A DNA stretch of 64,000 nucleotides from CAYSPG01 sp964432885 (GCA_964432885.1 CAYSPG010000005.1:62001-126000); one strand, 5' to 3'; shown: positions 42,675 through 52,887, counted from the first letter of the stretch. Notes: generated from the sequence alone by a model not told the origin. Numbers and translations are program-made.

Positions 42675-45104
42675 ATGGAAAATGTAAAGCAACAGCCAAT
42701 AAGTGCCGAACTTTCGTTTGATGATTTTAAAAAGGCAATACTCACCGATTATCAAATAGCCACCGAAAGCCGTCAGGCCAGCTTACTCGGTCGCAAAGAA
42801 GTGCTTACCGGAAAAGCCAAGTTTGGCATCTTTGGCGATGGCAAGGAAGTGGCGCAGATAGCCATGGCCAAAGTATTTAAAAATGGTGATTTCCGCTCTG
42901 GCTATTACCGCGACCAAACATTTATGGTAGCAGCAGGCTTGCTTACCTGGCAGCAGTACTTTGCACAGCTATATGCCCATCCTTCCGTAGATGCCGAGCC
43001 TGCCACTGCCGGCCGCGCCATGAACGGGCACTATGCCACACGATTGTTAAACAACGATGGCTCCTGGAAAAATTTAGTTCAGCAAAAAAATTCATCAAGC
43101 GATATATCACCCACAGCAGGTCAAATGCCAAGGCTTTTGGGGTTGGCGCTTGCAAGTAAATTTTACCGCAACAACCCCGAACTTAAAGAAAAACGATTCG
43201 AGAATTTTTCAATTTCCGGCAACGAAGTTGCCTTTGGCACCATTGGCGATGCCAGCACCAGTGAAGGTTTATTTTTTGAAACCATTAATGCAGCAGGTGT
43301 GCTTCAGGTGCCTATGGCCATAAGCGTATGGGATGATGGATATGGAATATCAGTTCCCAATAAGATTCAAACCACCAAACAAAACATTTCCGAAGCCCTT
43401 GCAGGATTTGCCCGAACAAAAGATAAAAACGGATATATTATTCTTACCGCCAAAGGATGGGATTATGCCGAGCTATGTGAGGTATATGAAAGAGGCATAA
43501 ATGCCTGCAGACTGGAACACGTACCTGTGCTGTTTCATATACAACAAATGACACAACCGCAGGGGCACTCCACATCTGGCTCGCACGAAAGGTATAAATC
43601 AAAAGAGCGGCTTGCATGGGAGGATGAGTTTGACTGCATACGCAAAATGCGCGAGTGGATACTGGCATCGGCCATCGCCACCGAGCAGGAACTTGCAACA
43701 ATCGAAGCGCTGGCAAAACAAACTGTTAACGATAGCAAACGCAAAGCATGGGACGCTTTTGTTGCCGAAATAAATTCCGAAAAAACTGAATTAAAAAACC
43801 TGCTCGAAGAACTTTCGGCACAATCTGCAAATAATGTTTTTATAAAAAAGATAGCTGATGAACTAAACCAAACTGCCCACGTTGAACGCAGGGATATTGC
43901 AGTAATTATAAACCGTGCATTACGGCTTGTGATAAACGAAAATAGTTCTGCAAAGAAAAATTTAATATCATGGTATGATAGCTGGAAGGCACTAAATGCC
44001 AACCGTTACAATTCTAATAACTACAGCTTGTCAGAAAACGCAGCGCTTAACATTAATGAAGTAAAACCAACTTATGCCGATGATGCACCTATGGCCGATG
44101 GACGTGAAATTTTATTGGCAAATCATGATGTACTGTTACAAAAGTATCCTGAATACATTGCCTTTGGCGAAGATGTTGGTAAAATAGGAGGAGTAAACCA
44201 AACCTATGCTGGCCTGCAGGCAAAGTATGGCGAACATCGCGTGTTTGATACCGGAATTCGCGAAGCAACAATAATTGGGCAGGGGATAGGCATGGCCTTA
44301 CGTGGATTGCGCCCACTTGCCGAAATACAGTACCTGGATTACCTTGCTTATGCCATCAATGTACTTACCGATGATTTGGCATGCTTGCAATACCGTACCA
44401 AAGGCGGACAAAAAGCTCCGCTGATAGTAAGTACACGCGGGCACAGGCTTGAAGGAATTTGGCATTCAGGTTCGCCTATACAGTTTATTTTAGGCGCATT
44501 ACGCGGAATGCTTGTATTGGTGCCGCGTAACATGACACAGGCAGCAGGTTTTTACAATACGCTTATGGCAAGTGATGATGCCGCCTTGGTTATTGAACCA
44601 TTAAACGGCTACCGAACAAAAGAAAAAATGCCGACAAACCTTGGCGAATTTAAAGTACCTGTAGGTGTGGCCGAAGTATTACAACAAGGCGATGATGTAA
44701 CACTGGTAACGTATGGGGCATGTGTAAGGCTGGCGCAAGATGCATGCAAGCAACTTGCCGATGCCGGTATAAGTGTTGAGCTTATTGATGCACAAAGTTT
44801 ATTGCCATTTGATATACATAATATCATTTCTCAATCACTTGCCAAAACAAACAAGATTGTATTTGTTGACGAAGATGTTCCAGGAGGCGCATCGGCCTAT
44901 ATGATGCAGCAAGTGCTTGAAAATCAAAAAGGCTTTGAAATGCTGGAAGCAGCACCTGTAACCGTTACAGCCAAAGAGCACCGCCCTGCTTATGGCAGCG
45001 ATGGCGACTACTTTAGCAAGCCCAATACCGAAGATATTTACAATGCCGTTTATAATTTAATGCACAATTGCAATCCGAATCAATTTCCTTTTATTTTTGC
45101 CTGA
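42675..45104 (+). CDS. Branched-chain 2-oxoacid dehydrogenase E1, fused alpha and beta subunits
   Basis: Thiamine-diphosphate E1 of a 2-oxoacid dehydrogenase complex, probably for branched-chain keto acids. It is 809 residues. The alpha part (about 1-400) has LLGRKEVLTGKAKFGIFGDGKEV, RSGYYRDQTFMVAAG and the ThDP motif GDASTSEGLFFETINAAGVLQVPMAISV (split here; the motif ends near a WDDGYGIS in place of the usual NN). The beta part (about 475-809) has YPEYIAFGEDVGKIGG, VFDTGIREATIIGQGIGMAL and PLIVSTRGHR. The fusion is common in Bacteroidota. E2 and E3 genes are not in the window. The OmpA-like gene follows after 23 bp. Confidence 0.9.
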   Translation: MENVKQQPISAELSFDDFKKAILTDYQIATESRQASLLGRKEVLTGKAKFGIFGDGKEVAQIAMAKVFKNGDFRSGYYRDQTFMVAAGLLTWQQYFAQLYAHPSVDAEPATAGRAMNGHYATRLLNNDGSWKNLVQQKNSSSDISPTAGQMPRLLGLALASKFYRNNPELKEKRFENFSISGNEVAFGTIGDASTSEGLFFETINAAGVLQVPMAISVWDDGYGISVPNKIQTTKQNISEALAGFARTKDKNGYIILTAKGWDYAELCEVYERGINACRLEHVPVLFHIQQMTQPQGHSTSGSHERYKSKERLAWEDEFDCIRKMREWILASAIATEQELATIEALAKQTVNDSKRKAWDAFVAEINSEKTELKNLLEELSAQSANNVFIKKIADELNQTAHVERRDIAVIINRALRLVINENSSAKKNLISWYDSWKALNANRYNSNNYSLSENAALNINEVKPTYADDAPMADGREILLANHDVLLQKYPEYIAFGEDVGKIGGVNQTYAGLQAKYGEHRVFDTGIREATIIGQGIGMALRGLRPLAEIQYLDYLAYAINVLTDDLACLQYRTKGGQKAPLIVSTRGHRLEGIWHSGSPIQFILGALRGMLVLVPRNMTQAAGFYNTLMASDDAALVIEPLNGYRTKEKMPTNLGEFKVPVGVAEVLQQGDDVTLVTYGACVRLAQDACKQLADAGISVELIDAQSLLPFDIHNIISQSLAKTNKIVFVDEDVPGGASAYMMQQVLENQKGFEMLEAAPVTVTAKEHRPAYGSDGDYFSKPNTEDIYNAVYNLMHNCNPNQFPFIFA

Positions 45105-45127
45105 CCTTTATTACCTAACCACCATTA

Positions 45128-46309
45128 ATGAAGACGATAAAAGCCACAACCACCCTGGTAATTTTATTGCTGTGCTCTCTGTACATGTCGGCACAAACAC
45201 GTTACCGCACCACCGTTTATTTTGCTTTTGACAGTTATAAACTCACTGCCACCGAAACAGCAAAAATTGACAGTATATTAAAACTCAAAGATTCGCTTGT
45301 ATCGTTTACCATTGGAATTTGGGGTCATACAGATAATTTGGGCTCTATAGCCTATAACGAAATACTTGCCACCAAACGTGCAGGCGCTGTTAAAAGCTAC
45401 CTGGTAAAAAAAGGAATTACCGATAGTTTAATTACTACCGGCTCGTATGGCAAAAAACAACCCGTTGCCAATAATTCATCCTTGCTTGAGCGTAAGCTAA
45501 ACCGCAGAGCCGAAGTAATTATTACCGGTGAAATTATTGGCGGGGCACCAATCCTTGCCGATACAACACAACAGGTTTCCACTGCTTTGCCATCCGACTC
45601 TATTATACGAAGAACATTGCCAAACGGAGTAATAGTGGAGGGTAGCTATAAATGGATTTTAGCCAATGAAATTCTTTTATCAGGCACAGGCAATCTTCCG
45701 CTAATCAGAAACACAAAGGATTTATTGCTGAATCAACTTAACACCGTAAAGTCAGACTTAACACCACTGGCCTCAAACGTGGTAATGTGCATACCGGGAG
45801 CTACCGATTGCGAACTTACAAAACCCGTAACCTTTTACATGCTGGTGCAGGAAAATTTTTGTACTGGCGAAAACTCAAAAGTATATAAGCAGGTAAAGGA
45901 TGCGGTAAGCAATGTTATGTACTGGCAACAGGTAAACGAAACTGCATTTGAAACCTTTGATGGAAAAAAATATTTTAAGTACACAACCTATAACCTTTGC
46001 CCACCCTGTGTAAATTTTGCCTGCGAAGTAACCGATTGGGAAATAGTTACCGTTAAAGTAAAACCGCGCAAATACAAAGTGGAAGATTTTAAAGCCATTT
46101 TTGAAAACTCGAATGCGGTAATACTTGCCGAACCTAAAGAGAACAATACTTTTTTGATTAAGAAGCTTAAGCTTGAAAACGAAAAACCTCAGGTAATAGT
46201 GCGCTTAAGTAAAGGAAGCAAAAAAGAATTTATAAACAAACAGCTAACTTCCTTTAAGTTCAGTACCAAAAGGAAAGCATATATTATCCGTAAAAAGGAT
46301 ATGAGGTAA
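45128..46309 (+). CDS. OmpA-family protein
   Basis: A 393-residue exported protein with a signal peptide ending about MSAQT. Unusually, the OmpA peptidoglycan-binding domain is N-terminal, about 25-140: YFAFDSYKLTATETAKIDSI, GHTDNLGSIAYNEILATKRA and LLERKLNRRAEVII. The remaining 250 residues are unassigned, with a Cys cluster (CIPGATDCELTKP, FCTGENS and LCPPCVNFACEVTDWE) suggesting disulfides, and end in a very basic stretch (KLTSFKFSTKRKAYIIRKKD-like). Likely periplasmic and wall-linked. Probably read with the E1 gene, though a functional link is not apparent. Confidence 0.8.
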   Translation: MKTIKATTTLVILLLCSLYMSAQTRYRTTVYFAFDSYKLTATETAKIDSILKLKDSLVSFTIGIWGHTDNLGSIAYNEILATKRAGAVKSYLVKKGITDSLITTGSYGKKQPVANNSSLLERKLNRRAEVIITGEIIGGAPILADTTQQVSTALPSDSIIRRTLPNGVIVEGSYKWILANEILLSGTGNLPLIRNTKDLLLNQLNTVKSDLTPLASNVVMCIPGATDCELTKPVTFYMLVQENFCTGENSKVYKQVKDAVSNVMYWQQVNETAFETFDGKKYFKYTTYNLCPPCVNFACEVTDWEIVTVKVKPRKYKVEDFKAIFENSNAVILAEPKENNTFLIKKLKLENEKPQVIVRLSKGSKKEFINKQLTSFKFSTKRKAYIIRKKDMR

Positions 46310-46343
46310 TATTGCTAAAGTGCCTCAAATAATTTTTCTTTAA

Positions 46344-47657
46344 TTACTTTTTTATTCTGGCAAACTTTATCACGCCTCTTTTATCTGCCGATCGGTCAAA
46401 AATGGTGTAATAGTTATTTATTAGCGGCAGGCCAAAAAGATTTTGTTCCTGCTCTCCTGAAATTTGAAAGACCGCTTTGCCATAGTCAGGAAAATTTACC
46501 TGCCAATAGGTGTCGGGCGTACAGGTAAGTTTGGTGTCTTTTCCTTTAGAATTTGAAAAAATAAAATGTATATCCGGCCATTTTGATAAAAAAAGTTGTG
46601 GCATGGGAACCCCATTTTCTGAATGATTAATTAATGGAAGATAACGTGTGTTTAATGAATGTAACGACTGTAGAATAGAATTGTAAACCTCAGTGGTAAG
46701 TGCCAAAAAACTTGTGCCGCTGTCGATAATAGAATTGGTTACATAAAATGATTTGTGTATGTGGTTTACAGGTTTTACCGGAACAGGAGGGCAGCCATCA
46801 ACCTGTATGGCTTTAAGTGTAACATTATAAAATATGTCGTGCATTACGTCTAAGGAAACAAAAGATCCTGTATATAAATCCTTTTGTTCTTCGCCACCAC
46901 CTAAAATAAAATAGCCATTGTTAAGCGCATCCTGGCGTACCCCTGTTTTTTGAATATTTTGGTAATGCACCCACGACCGTAACGTATAAAACGAAAACTT
47001 GTTTGCAGTAAATCCTTCCTTTTCAATTTCTGTAAAATAGGGTTCAATTTCTGTCTCGTTTAATTTTTCTTTTTGCACAAGGCTGTTAAACTGCACCAAA
47101 AACTTTTTAAAGCTATGCGATTTTAAAGGCCACGGAAATGTAACGGGTGATGGCGATTTGTATTTTGCAAAAAATGCTTTAAGGTTATATCCTTTGTTTA
47201 GCGCATTGTATGCAAGGCCTAGGATGCCGTCAGGACCTTCAAAACTTCCCTTTTGCTGAATACAGGCAATGGCAACAGGCGAATTATTTATGGTAACAAG
47301 ATTTTCGGGCACGCCCAAGCTTACACTGGTTTTTATTACCGGGCCGGCCCAGCCGCCACTTCCATATTGCACCTGTTGAAGCAACGTTGTTGGTTTTAGA
47401 TTTTTATCGTTTAACCCATTGTAGGTTTTTGCGCTTACGGCAAGTGTACTGCTGCCTGTATCAAGTATTACGTTTGCAGAAATGTTTCGGCTGCCAATAA
47501 ATATTTGAGCTGTGTAATCGTTGCCATCATACACATTGGTAATGGGTATGCGGATAGATTTAGCTGCAGGCTTTTTTTGCGCTTTGGATTTTGTGCCTGC
47601 TGTCTTTTTTGCAACAGCCTTTTGGGGTTTAGACTTTTTAACGGTTTTCTTTTGCAT
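46344..47657 (-). CDS. Pepsin-type (family A1) aspartic protease with lysine-rich N-terminal tail
   Basis: The 437-residue protein has the complete bilobal pepsin layout. Lobe one has VILDTGSSTLAV (catalytic D66), the flap-like QYGSGGWAGPV (97-107) and GPDGILGLAY (141-150). Lobe two has ILGGGEEQKDLYTGSFVSLDV (split patches, about 251-271) and SIIDSGTSFLAL (catalytic D312). The first 35 residues are a Lys/Ala/Pro-rich tail with no signal peptide and no propeptide-like segment. A1 proteases are mainly eukaryotic; bacterial examples (shewasin type) are few and are active without a pro-region. Substrate and location are unknown. It lies 49 bp downstream of ftcD on the same strand. Confidence 0.88.
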   Translation of the reverse strand: MQKKTVKKSKPQKAVAKKTAGTKSKAQKKPAAKSIRIPITNVYDGNDYTAQIFIGSRNISANVILDTGSSTLAVSAKTYNGLNDKNLKPTTLLQQVQYGSGGWAGPVIKTSVSLGVPENLVTINNSPVAIACIQQKGSFEGPDGILGLAYNALNKGYNLKAFFAKYKSPSPVTFPWPLKSHSFKKFLVQFNSLVQKEKLNETEIEPYFTEIEKEGFTANKFSFYTLRSWVHYQNIQKTGVRQDALNNGYFILGGGEEQKDLYTGSFVSLDVMHDIFYNVTLKAIQVDGCPPVPVKPVNHIHKSFYVTNSIIDSGTSFLALTTEVYNSILQSLHSLNTRYLPLINHSENGVPMPQLFLSKWPDIHFIFSNSKGKDTKLTCTPDTYWQVNFPDYGKAVFQISGEQEQNLFGLPLINNYYTIFDRSADKRGVIKFARIKK

Positions 47658-47706
47658 ATCGTTAAAGTTTGTGTCTAAGGTAGTGAATAGCTTTTTTTAT
47701 CTTCAA

Positions 47707-49383
47707 CTATTTTATTTTTCCATTTACAATTTCTAAAATCTCGTTTTCGGCACGTATTGCTTCCTGCTCAATTTTTTGACCTTCGGCAATTACGGTGTTT
47801 ACATAATTTTTATCATCATACGATGCCGAGTTTATTTTTACGTTTAAAAATGCACCCATTACAGCAGTACGTGCACACAAAGCGCCCACACCTGCATCTG
47901 ATACCGAGTTTGGATTTCCATCCTGTGCCATTGCTTTAATAATTTCCATAGATGCATAAGATAGCCTCATTACTTTTAACGGAACCTCAATAGCAAATTT
48001 AGTGGCGTCCTGTATGGCTTGTGTACGTTGTTTTTTTTCTTCGTCAGTTGATTTAGGCAGTTTAAATGCATCCATAATTTTGTTAAAGGCATGTGTGTCT
48101 TCGTCAACCATTTCAACCAACTGTTTTTTTAACTGCTGTCCTCTTTCTGCCCACTGGCTAAACTCCTGCCAACGGCTTTCCCATCCCTTTTTTGATGCCG
48201 AAAGGTTTGCCACCATGGTAGCAAGCGAAATTCCCAATGCTCCGGCATAAGCCGAAATAGAACCGCCACCGGGTGCGGGGCTTTCGCTTGCGGTTTCATC
48301 GGCAAATGCATTTAGCTTCATGTTTATAAGCGGGAAGGTTTTTGCATCTTCCATTACATACTCAATGATGCGTTTGCGTGCGTCAAAAGGGGCAAGTTCA
48401 TCAAGCCCCATTGATTTTACAGCTATGTGAATGAGTTCTGCATCGCTTACGCCTGACGAAAGTTTTTGCTTATTTAAAAAATATTTTCCGGCATCAAGCA
48501 TTGCAGACAGAGGAACCAAGCCCACCAATTCGCTTCCGGTGGCGCGGTAGCCGCGCTCGTATGCGCTTTTTGCACACTCGTCAAAAACAATGTGCAAGGG
48601 TGTGTCGCGAAATTTGGTTATGTTAATTGAAACCTGCGCCACACCGTATTCTTCAATATACCATCCAATGGCTTTTACGCCTTTTAATTTTCCGGGTATG
48701 CGTATTTCGTTGCCATCTGCATCCAGTATCTTTTTTCCTTTTTCATCGGTTTTTATCCGGCCTGCTTCGCGTATGTCGAATGCAATTGAATTGGCACGCT
48801 TTACTGATTTGGTATTAAGGTTTACGTTGTATGCAATTAAAAAATCGCGTGCGCCAATTACAGTGCCACCGTGCTTTGCCGGAAATTGGTCAGGGCCAAA
48901 GTCGGGTTTCCATTGCGGCTGGCTTATTTTTTTGAAAAAGCCTTCGTACTCGCCTGCACGTATGATGGACAAATTGCTTCTTTCTTTGTTGGGTTGAGAT
49001 TCTTCGTAGAGGTACACAGGAATTTTTAATTCTTCTCCCACACGCTTGGCAAGTTTAGTAGCCCACATTGCTGTTTCCTGCATGCTGATGTTGGCAACGG
49101 GAATAAAGGGGCATACATCGGTGGCTCCCATGCGAGGGTGCTCGCCACGGTGCGAGCTCATATCAATAAGTTGTGCCGCTGTGGCAATGCCTTTAAATGC
49201 TGCTTCAACAACCTGTGCCGGTTCGCCTACGATGGTTACCACGGTGCGGTTGGTGGCTTTACCGGGGTCAACATTAAGGAGTTTAACGCCTTTAACACTC
49301 TCAATACTATCGGTAATTTGTTTAATGATTTCAAGGTTGTTTCCCTCGCTAAAATTGGGAACACATTCGATTAGTTGTTTCAT
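47707..49383 (-). CDS. ftcD: Glutamate formimidoyltransferase / formimidoyltetrahydrofolate cyclodeaminase
   Basis: Bifunctional enzyme of histidine degradation: it moves the formimino group from formiminoglutamate to THF, then releases ammonia. The 558-residue protein starts at MKQLIECVPNFSEGNN; the frame is open 34 codons further upstream, but this is the family start. The transferase N-domain is at about 1-180 (HRGEHPRMGATDVCPFIPV, with catalytic His), the transferase C-domain at about 181-320, and the cyclodeaminase four-helix domain at about 350-545 (ETASESPAPGGGSISAYAGA). No other hut genes are in the window. A possible promoter box TACTTTAG (49413-49420) lies upstream. Confidence 0.95.
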   Translation of the reverse strand: MKQLIECVPNFSEGNNLEIIKQITDSIESVKGVKLLNVDPGKATNRTVVTIVGEPAQVVEAAFKGIATAAQLIDMSSHRGEHPRMGATDVCPFIPVANISMQETAMWATKLAKRVGEELKIPVYLYEESQPNKERSNLSIIRAGEYEGFFKKISQPQWKPDFGPDQFPAKHGGTVIGARDFLIAYNVNLNTKSVKRANSIAFDIREAGRIKTDEKGKKILDADGNEIRIPGKLKGVKAIGWYIEEYGVAQVSINITKFRDTPLHIVFDECAKSAYERGYRATGSELVGLVPLSAMLDAGKYFLNKQKLSSGVSDAELIHIAVKSMGLDELAPFDARKRIIEYVMEDAKTFPLINMKLNAFADETASESPAPGGGSISAYAGALGISLATMVANLSASKKGWESRWQEFSQWAERGQQLKKQLVEMVDEDTHAFNKIMDAFKLPKSTDEEKKQRTQAIQDATKFAIEVPLKVMRLSYASMEIIKAMAQDGNPNSVSDAGVGALCARTAVMGAFLNVKINSASYDDKNYVNTVIAEGQKIEQEAIRAENEILEIVNGKIK

Positions 49384-49537
49384 TCTGTATAACAATTGTT
49401 TTTTGCTGACCGCTAAAGTAGGTGAAAACTGGCAAGCAATCCGAGTAAGTGTAGCAATCACTCTAAAAGCGTCTGACCAAGCCAAGCGGATTCAAAGCAA
49501 CCTGCAAAAGATTAGCAGGTAACTATTCAGAAACCAT

Positions 49538-50971
49538 TCACTCCCCCTTAGCTATCTGCACTAATTTTTTTATTGAAATAAGTTTTAATAAAAAAGCCGA
49601 AGCAACAGATATGACAACAAAAACCGAAAATGCGGCTATCCAATTTCTTATATACAAACTCAAAATTTGAGCGAGTGCAAAGGTTAACGCAATAAAAATA
49701 ACAAAGCGCGCAATCAGGTTTTTATCAGGTTTTATTTTAAAAACGCTTATAGAAATATAAACCTGTACCAGCGCTGTTACAGTTTGTGTAATAAATCCTG
49801 CCAACGATGCGCCATATGCTTTTAAGGTCGGGATTAAAAACAGATTTAACGATACATTTAAAATCATTCCACCGGCAGCCATGATATTTAGTTGTTTAAG
49901 GCTTCCGTTTGCGGTAAGCAGTGTACCAAAAATGTAGGTAGTTGCCATGCTAAAAAAACCTATCATAAGCACACCAAAAACCGGAGCAGAAAATTCTGCA
50001 TGCTCATGGTAAAGCAAATTCATAATCTGAAACTGAAAAACCTGTGCAGTTGCCATTAATATTATGGCTGGAACAGCTATAAGTGAAAACGATAGTTTGA
50101 TTAAATCATCAATGGGTTGCTTTTGCTTTATCATATGCGAAAACATAGGCAGTAGTAAGGTGGCAAATAAAAAAGCAAACATGTTTACGGCATCTAATAT
50201 GCGGTAAGCCTGCGCATATATGCCTGATTGTAATGCACCATCTGGCAACATGCGCTCAAGCATAATAGAGTCAATACGGCTGTAAAAAGTCATGAGCAAA
50301 ATAAGCAGCGCAAACGGAAAACTTTTTTTAAGAATAGCTGCATAAAAAGCAGGTCGCCACGCCAGTTTTTGAAATTGGAAGTTACCTCGCAAAAACAAAA
50401 GTGCAATCAACGCAGTAATAACGTATGCAATAGTTTGCGCGTAAATAAACCACTCAATTTTAAAGGGGGTTGATTGCATCCACAGAAGGTATCCGCAAAA
50501 AATAATCATTAAAAACCTGTCGGCAACTGAAATTATGCTATCGCGGGCAAACAAGTGCAAGCCGGTTAAATTACTTCGTATGTATAAAATAAACGAAATT
50601 AAAAACTGATTGATGAGCAGCAAAACCAGAAAATGAAAATCGGTAAGTGAATAGCCAATAAATAAACCTGCAATTACACTAATGGCAATATAACCACCGG
50701 CAAGCAAAAACCTAAGAACCACAATGCCCGAAAAATGTTTTGCGACCAAATGCCTGTGTTGCGAAATGTTTCGGTTATTAAAATTGGTAATGCCTAAGTC
50801 GAGTAAAATATTAAGAAGAAAAGAAAAGTTAAGCAGCGCATAATATTTACCATACACTTCAGCACCCACTGCGTTTTGAACCTCGCGGTCAATGCCAAAA
50901 ATCCAAAATGGCTTTACCAGCAGGTTTAAAAAAACAAGTAAAGCCAAATTGGTTACAAATTTTTTTTGCAT
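49538..50971 (-). CDS. MOP-superfamily polysaccharide flippase (Wzx/oligosaccharide flippase type)
   Basis: A 477-residue protein with about 14 membrane helices. Start MQKKFVTNLALLVFLNLL is chosen at 50971, because a perfect TACTTTTG box ends 5 nt upstream, inside the alternative 14-codon extension to 51013. The layout (KYYALLNFSFLLNILLDLGITNFNNR early, RIDSIMLERMLPDGALQSGIYAQAYRI-like central loop) is that of polysaccharide_synt/PST flippases, which move lipid-linked sugars across the inner membrane. The donor pathway is not adjacent. It may serve the surface-sugar enzymes elsewhere in the window. Confidence 0.85.
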   Translation of the reverse strand: MQKKFVTNLALLVFLNLLVKPFWIFGIDREVQNAVGAEVYGKYYALLNFSFLLNILLDLGITNFNNRNISQHRHLVAKHFSGIVVLRFLLAGGYIAISVIAGLFIGYSLTDFHFLVLLLINQFLISFILYIRSNLTGLHLFARDSIISVADRFLMIIFCGYLLWMQSTPFKIEWFIYAQTIAYVITALIALLFLRGNFQFQKLAWRPAFYAAILKKSFPFALLILLMTFYSRIDSIMLERMLPDGALQSGIYAQAYRILDAVNMFAFLFATLLLPMFSHMIKQKQPIDDLIKLSFSLIAVPAIILMATAQVFQFQIMNLLYHEHAEFSAPVFGVLMIGFFSMATTYIFGTLLTANGSLKQLNIMAAGGMILNVSLNLFLIPTLKAYGASLAGFITQTVTALVQVYISISVFKIKPDKNLIARFVIFIALTFALAQILSLYIRNWIAAFSVFVVISVASAFLLKLISIKKLVQIAKGE

Positions 50972-50976
50972 GGTTG

Positions 50977-50984
50977 CAAAAGTA
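50977..50984 (-). promoter_or_regulatory. -7 element TACTTTTG for the flippase gene
   Basis: Perfect TAnnTTTG on the minus strand, 5 nt from the ATG at 50971. The message would be leaderless. Confidence 0.65.
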
Positions 50985-51246
50985 GGGTTATTGGGTGCAG
51001 TAGTAATCCGCATAACAAATTATAAATTTGCCAGGTGCTTTATATAGTTTTGATTTCAAGGTGTATGTTTTTTCTAAATGTATAGTTTTAAAAACATATG
51101 TTATTTATTTGAAAACCAAATTACTTATGGTGTGAATAAATTGGTTGCAATCTTCTGTTGCCAAACCCGCCATTTTTGCTTTTATTTGCAGCCTCAAAAC
51201 AGTCAGATAAATAAACCATTCCCATTCTGATTTTAAAACGCAATAC

Positions 51247-52863
51247 ATGAACGAATATGGATTAAAAAACCCAAAGGCATCACTTGCCGATTTGGGATTA
51301 AAACACGTTGGAGCTGCTTATTGGAATTTAACAGTACCTGAACTTGTTGAAGAAGTTATTTTAAAAGGTGAAGGCGAACTTACCGACTTTGGCGCATTGG
51401 CTGTTGATACCGGTGAGTTTACAGGTCGCTCACCAAAGGATAAATTTATTGTATGTGATGCCGAAACCGAAAAAACAGTTTGGTGGGGTGATATAAACAT
51501 AAAATTTGATGCGGATAAGTTTGATCAACTCTATTCCCGAGTAGCGGCATATTTAACAGGTAAAGAAGTGTATGTACGCGATTGTTATGCCTGTGCCGAC
51601 CCACGTTACCGCCTAAACATACGTGTGGTTACCGAATCACCCTACCAAAATATTTTTGCAAACAACTTGTTTCTTCGTCCTACCAAAGAAGAAATTTTAA
51701 AACAGGAAGCCGATTGGGTAATAGTGGCCGCACCGGGATTTAAAGCCGATAAAGAAATTGATGGAACTCGCCAACATAATTTTGCCATTGTAAACTTTAC
51801 CAAAAAAATAATTTTAATAGGCGGCACCGGCTATACAGGCGAAATTAAAAAAGGTATATTTTCAGTATTAAACTATGTGTTGCCTCATCATAAGAATGTG
51901 CTAAGTATGCACTGCTCTGCAAACATTGGTGCCAAAGGCGATACGGCTGTTTTCTTTGGATTATCAGGTACCGGAAAAACAACATTAAGTGCTGACCCTA
52001 ACCGTGGATTAATTGGTGATGATGAACATGGATGGAGCGATAATACCGTATTTAATTTTGAAGGCGGCTGCTATGCCAAATGTGTAAACCTTTCTGCTGA
52101 AAAAGAACCACAAATTTATAATGCCATACGATTTGGATCACTTTTAGAAAACATTGAGTTTTTTGATGGTACCACTGCTGTTGACTTTGATAACATTTCA
52201 AAAACCGAAAACACACGTGTAGCCTATCCTATAAATTTTATTGATAATGCTGTTGAGCCATCAGTAGCTGGCCCCCCTCAAAACATTTTCTTTTTAACGT
52301 GCGATGCCTTTGGTGTGCTGCCTCCTATTTCGCGTTTAACACCGGGGCAGGCCATGTACCACTTTATAAGCGGATACACAGCTAAGGTTGCCGGCACTGA
52401 AGTGGGAGTTACCGAACCAACAACAACTTTCTCGGCTTGTTTTGGTAAAGCTTTTTTGCCACTGCATCCAACACGCTATGCCGAACTGCTTGGTAAAAAA
52501 CTAAACGAGAATAAAAACATACGTGTGTGGCTTGTAAACACAGGCTGGAGTGGTGGTGCTTACGGAGTTGGCTCACGCATGAAATTGAGTTACACACGCG
52601 CTATGATTACCGCGGCATTAAATGGCGAGTTAGACAAAGTAAAATTTGAAACCCTTCCGGTGTTTGGATTAGCGTTTCCAACAGAGTGCCCTAATGTGCC
52701 TGCCGAAATTTTAAACCCGCGCCAAACATGGGCCGATAAAAATGCGTATGATAATAAAGCTGCCGACCTTGCTGCCAAGTTTGTAAAAAACTTTGAGCAA
52801 TATGCCACACAAGCCAATGACGAAATTATGGCTGCTGCACCTAAGGTTGCTGTGGTTGCATAA
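51247..52863 (+). CDS. pckA: Phosphoenolpyruvate carboxykinase (ATP)
   Basis: Converts oxaloacetate and ATP to PEP, the entry to gluconeogenesis. The 538-residue protein has the normal length. Motifs are FTGRSPKDKF (substrate), HCSANIGAKGDTAVFFG (metal and substrate), kinase-1 loop GLSGTGKTTLSADPNRGLIG with DDEHGWSD, and MKLSYTRAMITAALNG near the end. A monocistronic unit with a strong terminator at 52888-52920. The 217 bp upstream hold a TAAATTTG at 51023-51030 that is too remote to assign with confidence. Confidence 0.97.
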   Translation: MNEYGLKNPKASLADLGLKHVGAAYWNLTVPELVEEVILKGEGELTDFGALAVDTGEFTGRSPKDKFIVCDAETEKTVWWGDINIKFDADKFDQLYSRVAAYLTGKEVYVRDCYACADPRYRLNIRVVTESPYQNIFANNLFLRPTKEEILKQEADWVIVAAPGFKADKEIDGTRQHNFAIVNFTKKIILIGGTGYTGEIKKGIFSVLNYVLPHHKNVLSMHCSANIGAKGDTAVFFGLSGTGKTTLSADPNRGLIGDDEHGWSDNTVFNFEGGCYAKCVNLSAEKEPQIYNAIRFGSLLENIEFFDGTTAVDFDNISKTENTRVAYPINFIDNAVEPSVAGPPQNIFFLTCDAFGVLPPISRLTPGQAMYHFISGYTAKVAGTEVGVTEPTTTFSACFGKAFLPLHPTRYAELLGKKLNENKNIRVWLVNTGWSGGAYGVGSRMKLSYTRAMITAALNGELDKVKFETLPVFGLAFPTECPNVPAEILNPRQTWADKNAYDNKAADLAAKFVKNFEQYATQANDEIMAAAPKVAVVA

Positions 52864-52887
52864 GCCTATTTTTGTAAATACATTTAA

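Noticed and set aside
49384..49485. Longer start of ftcD
   Set aside because: The extra 34 residues have no counterpart in the family, which begins at MKQLIECVPNF or similar.
49500..49520. Terminator after the flippase gene
   Set aside because: The ACCTGC/GCAGGT arms are only 6 bp, with no T-run. Too weak to call.
51023..51030. TAAATTTG as pckA promoter
   Set aside because: Perfect to consensus, but 217 nt from the pckA ATG and only 52 bp from the divergent flippase start. A chance match in AT-rich DNA is as likely.
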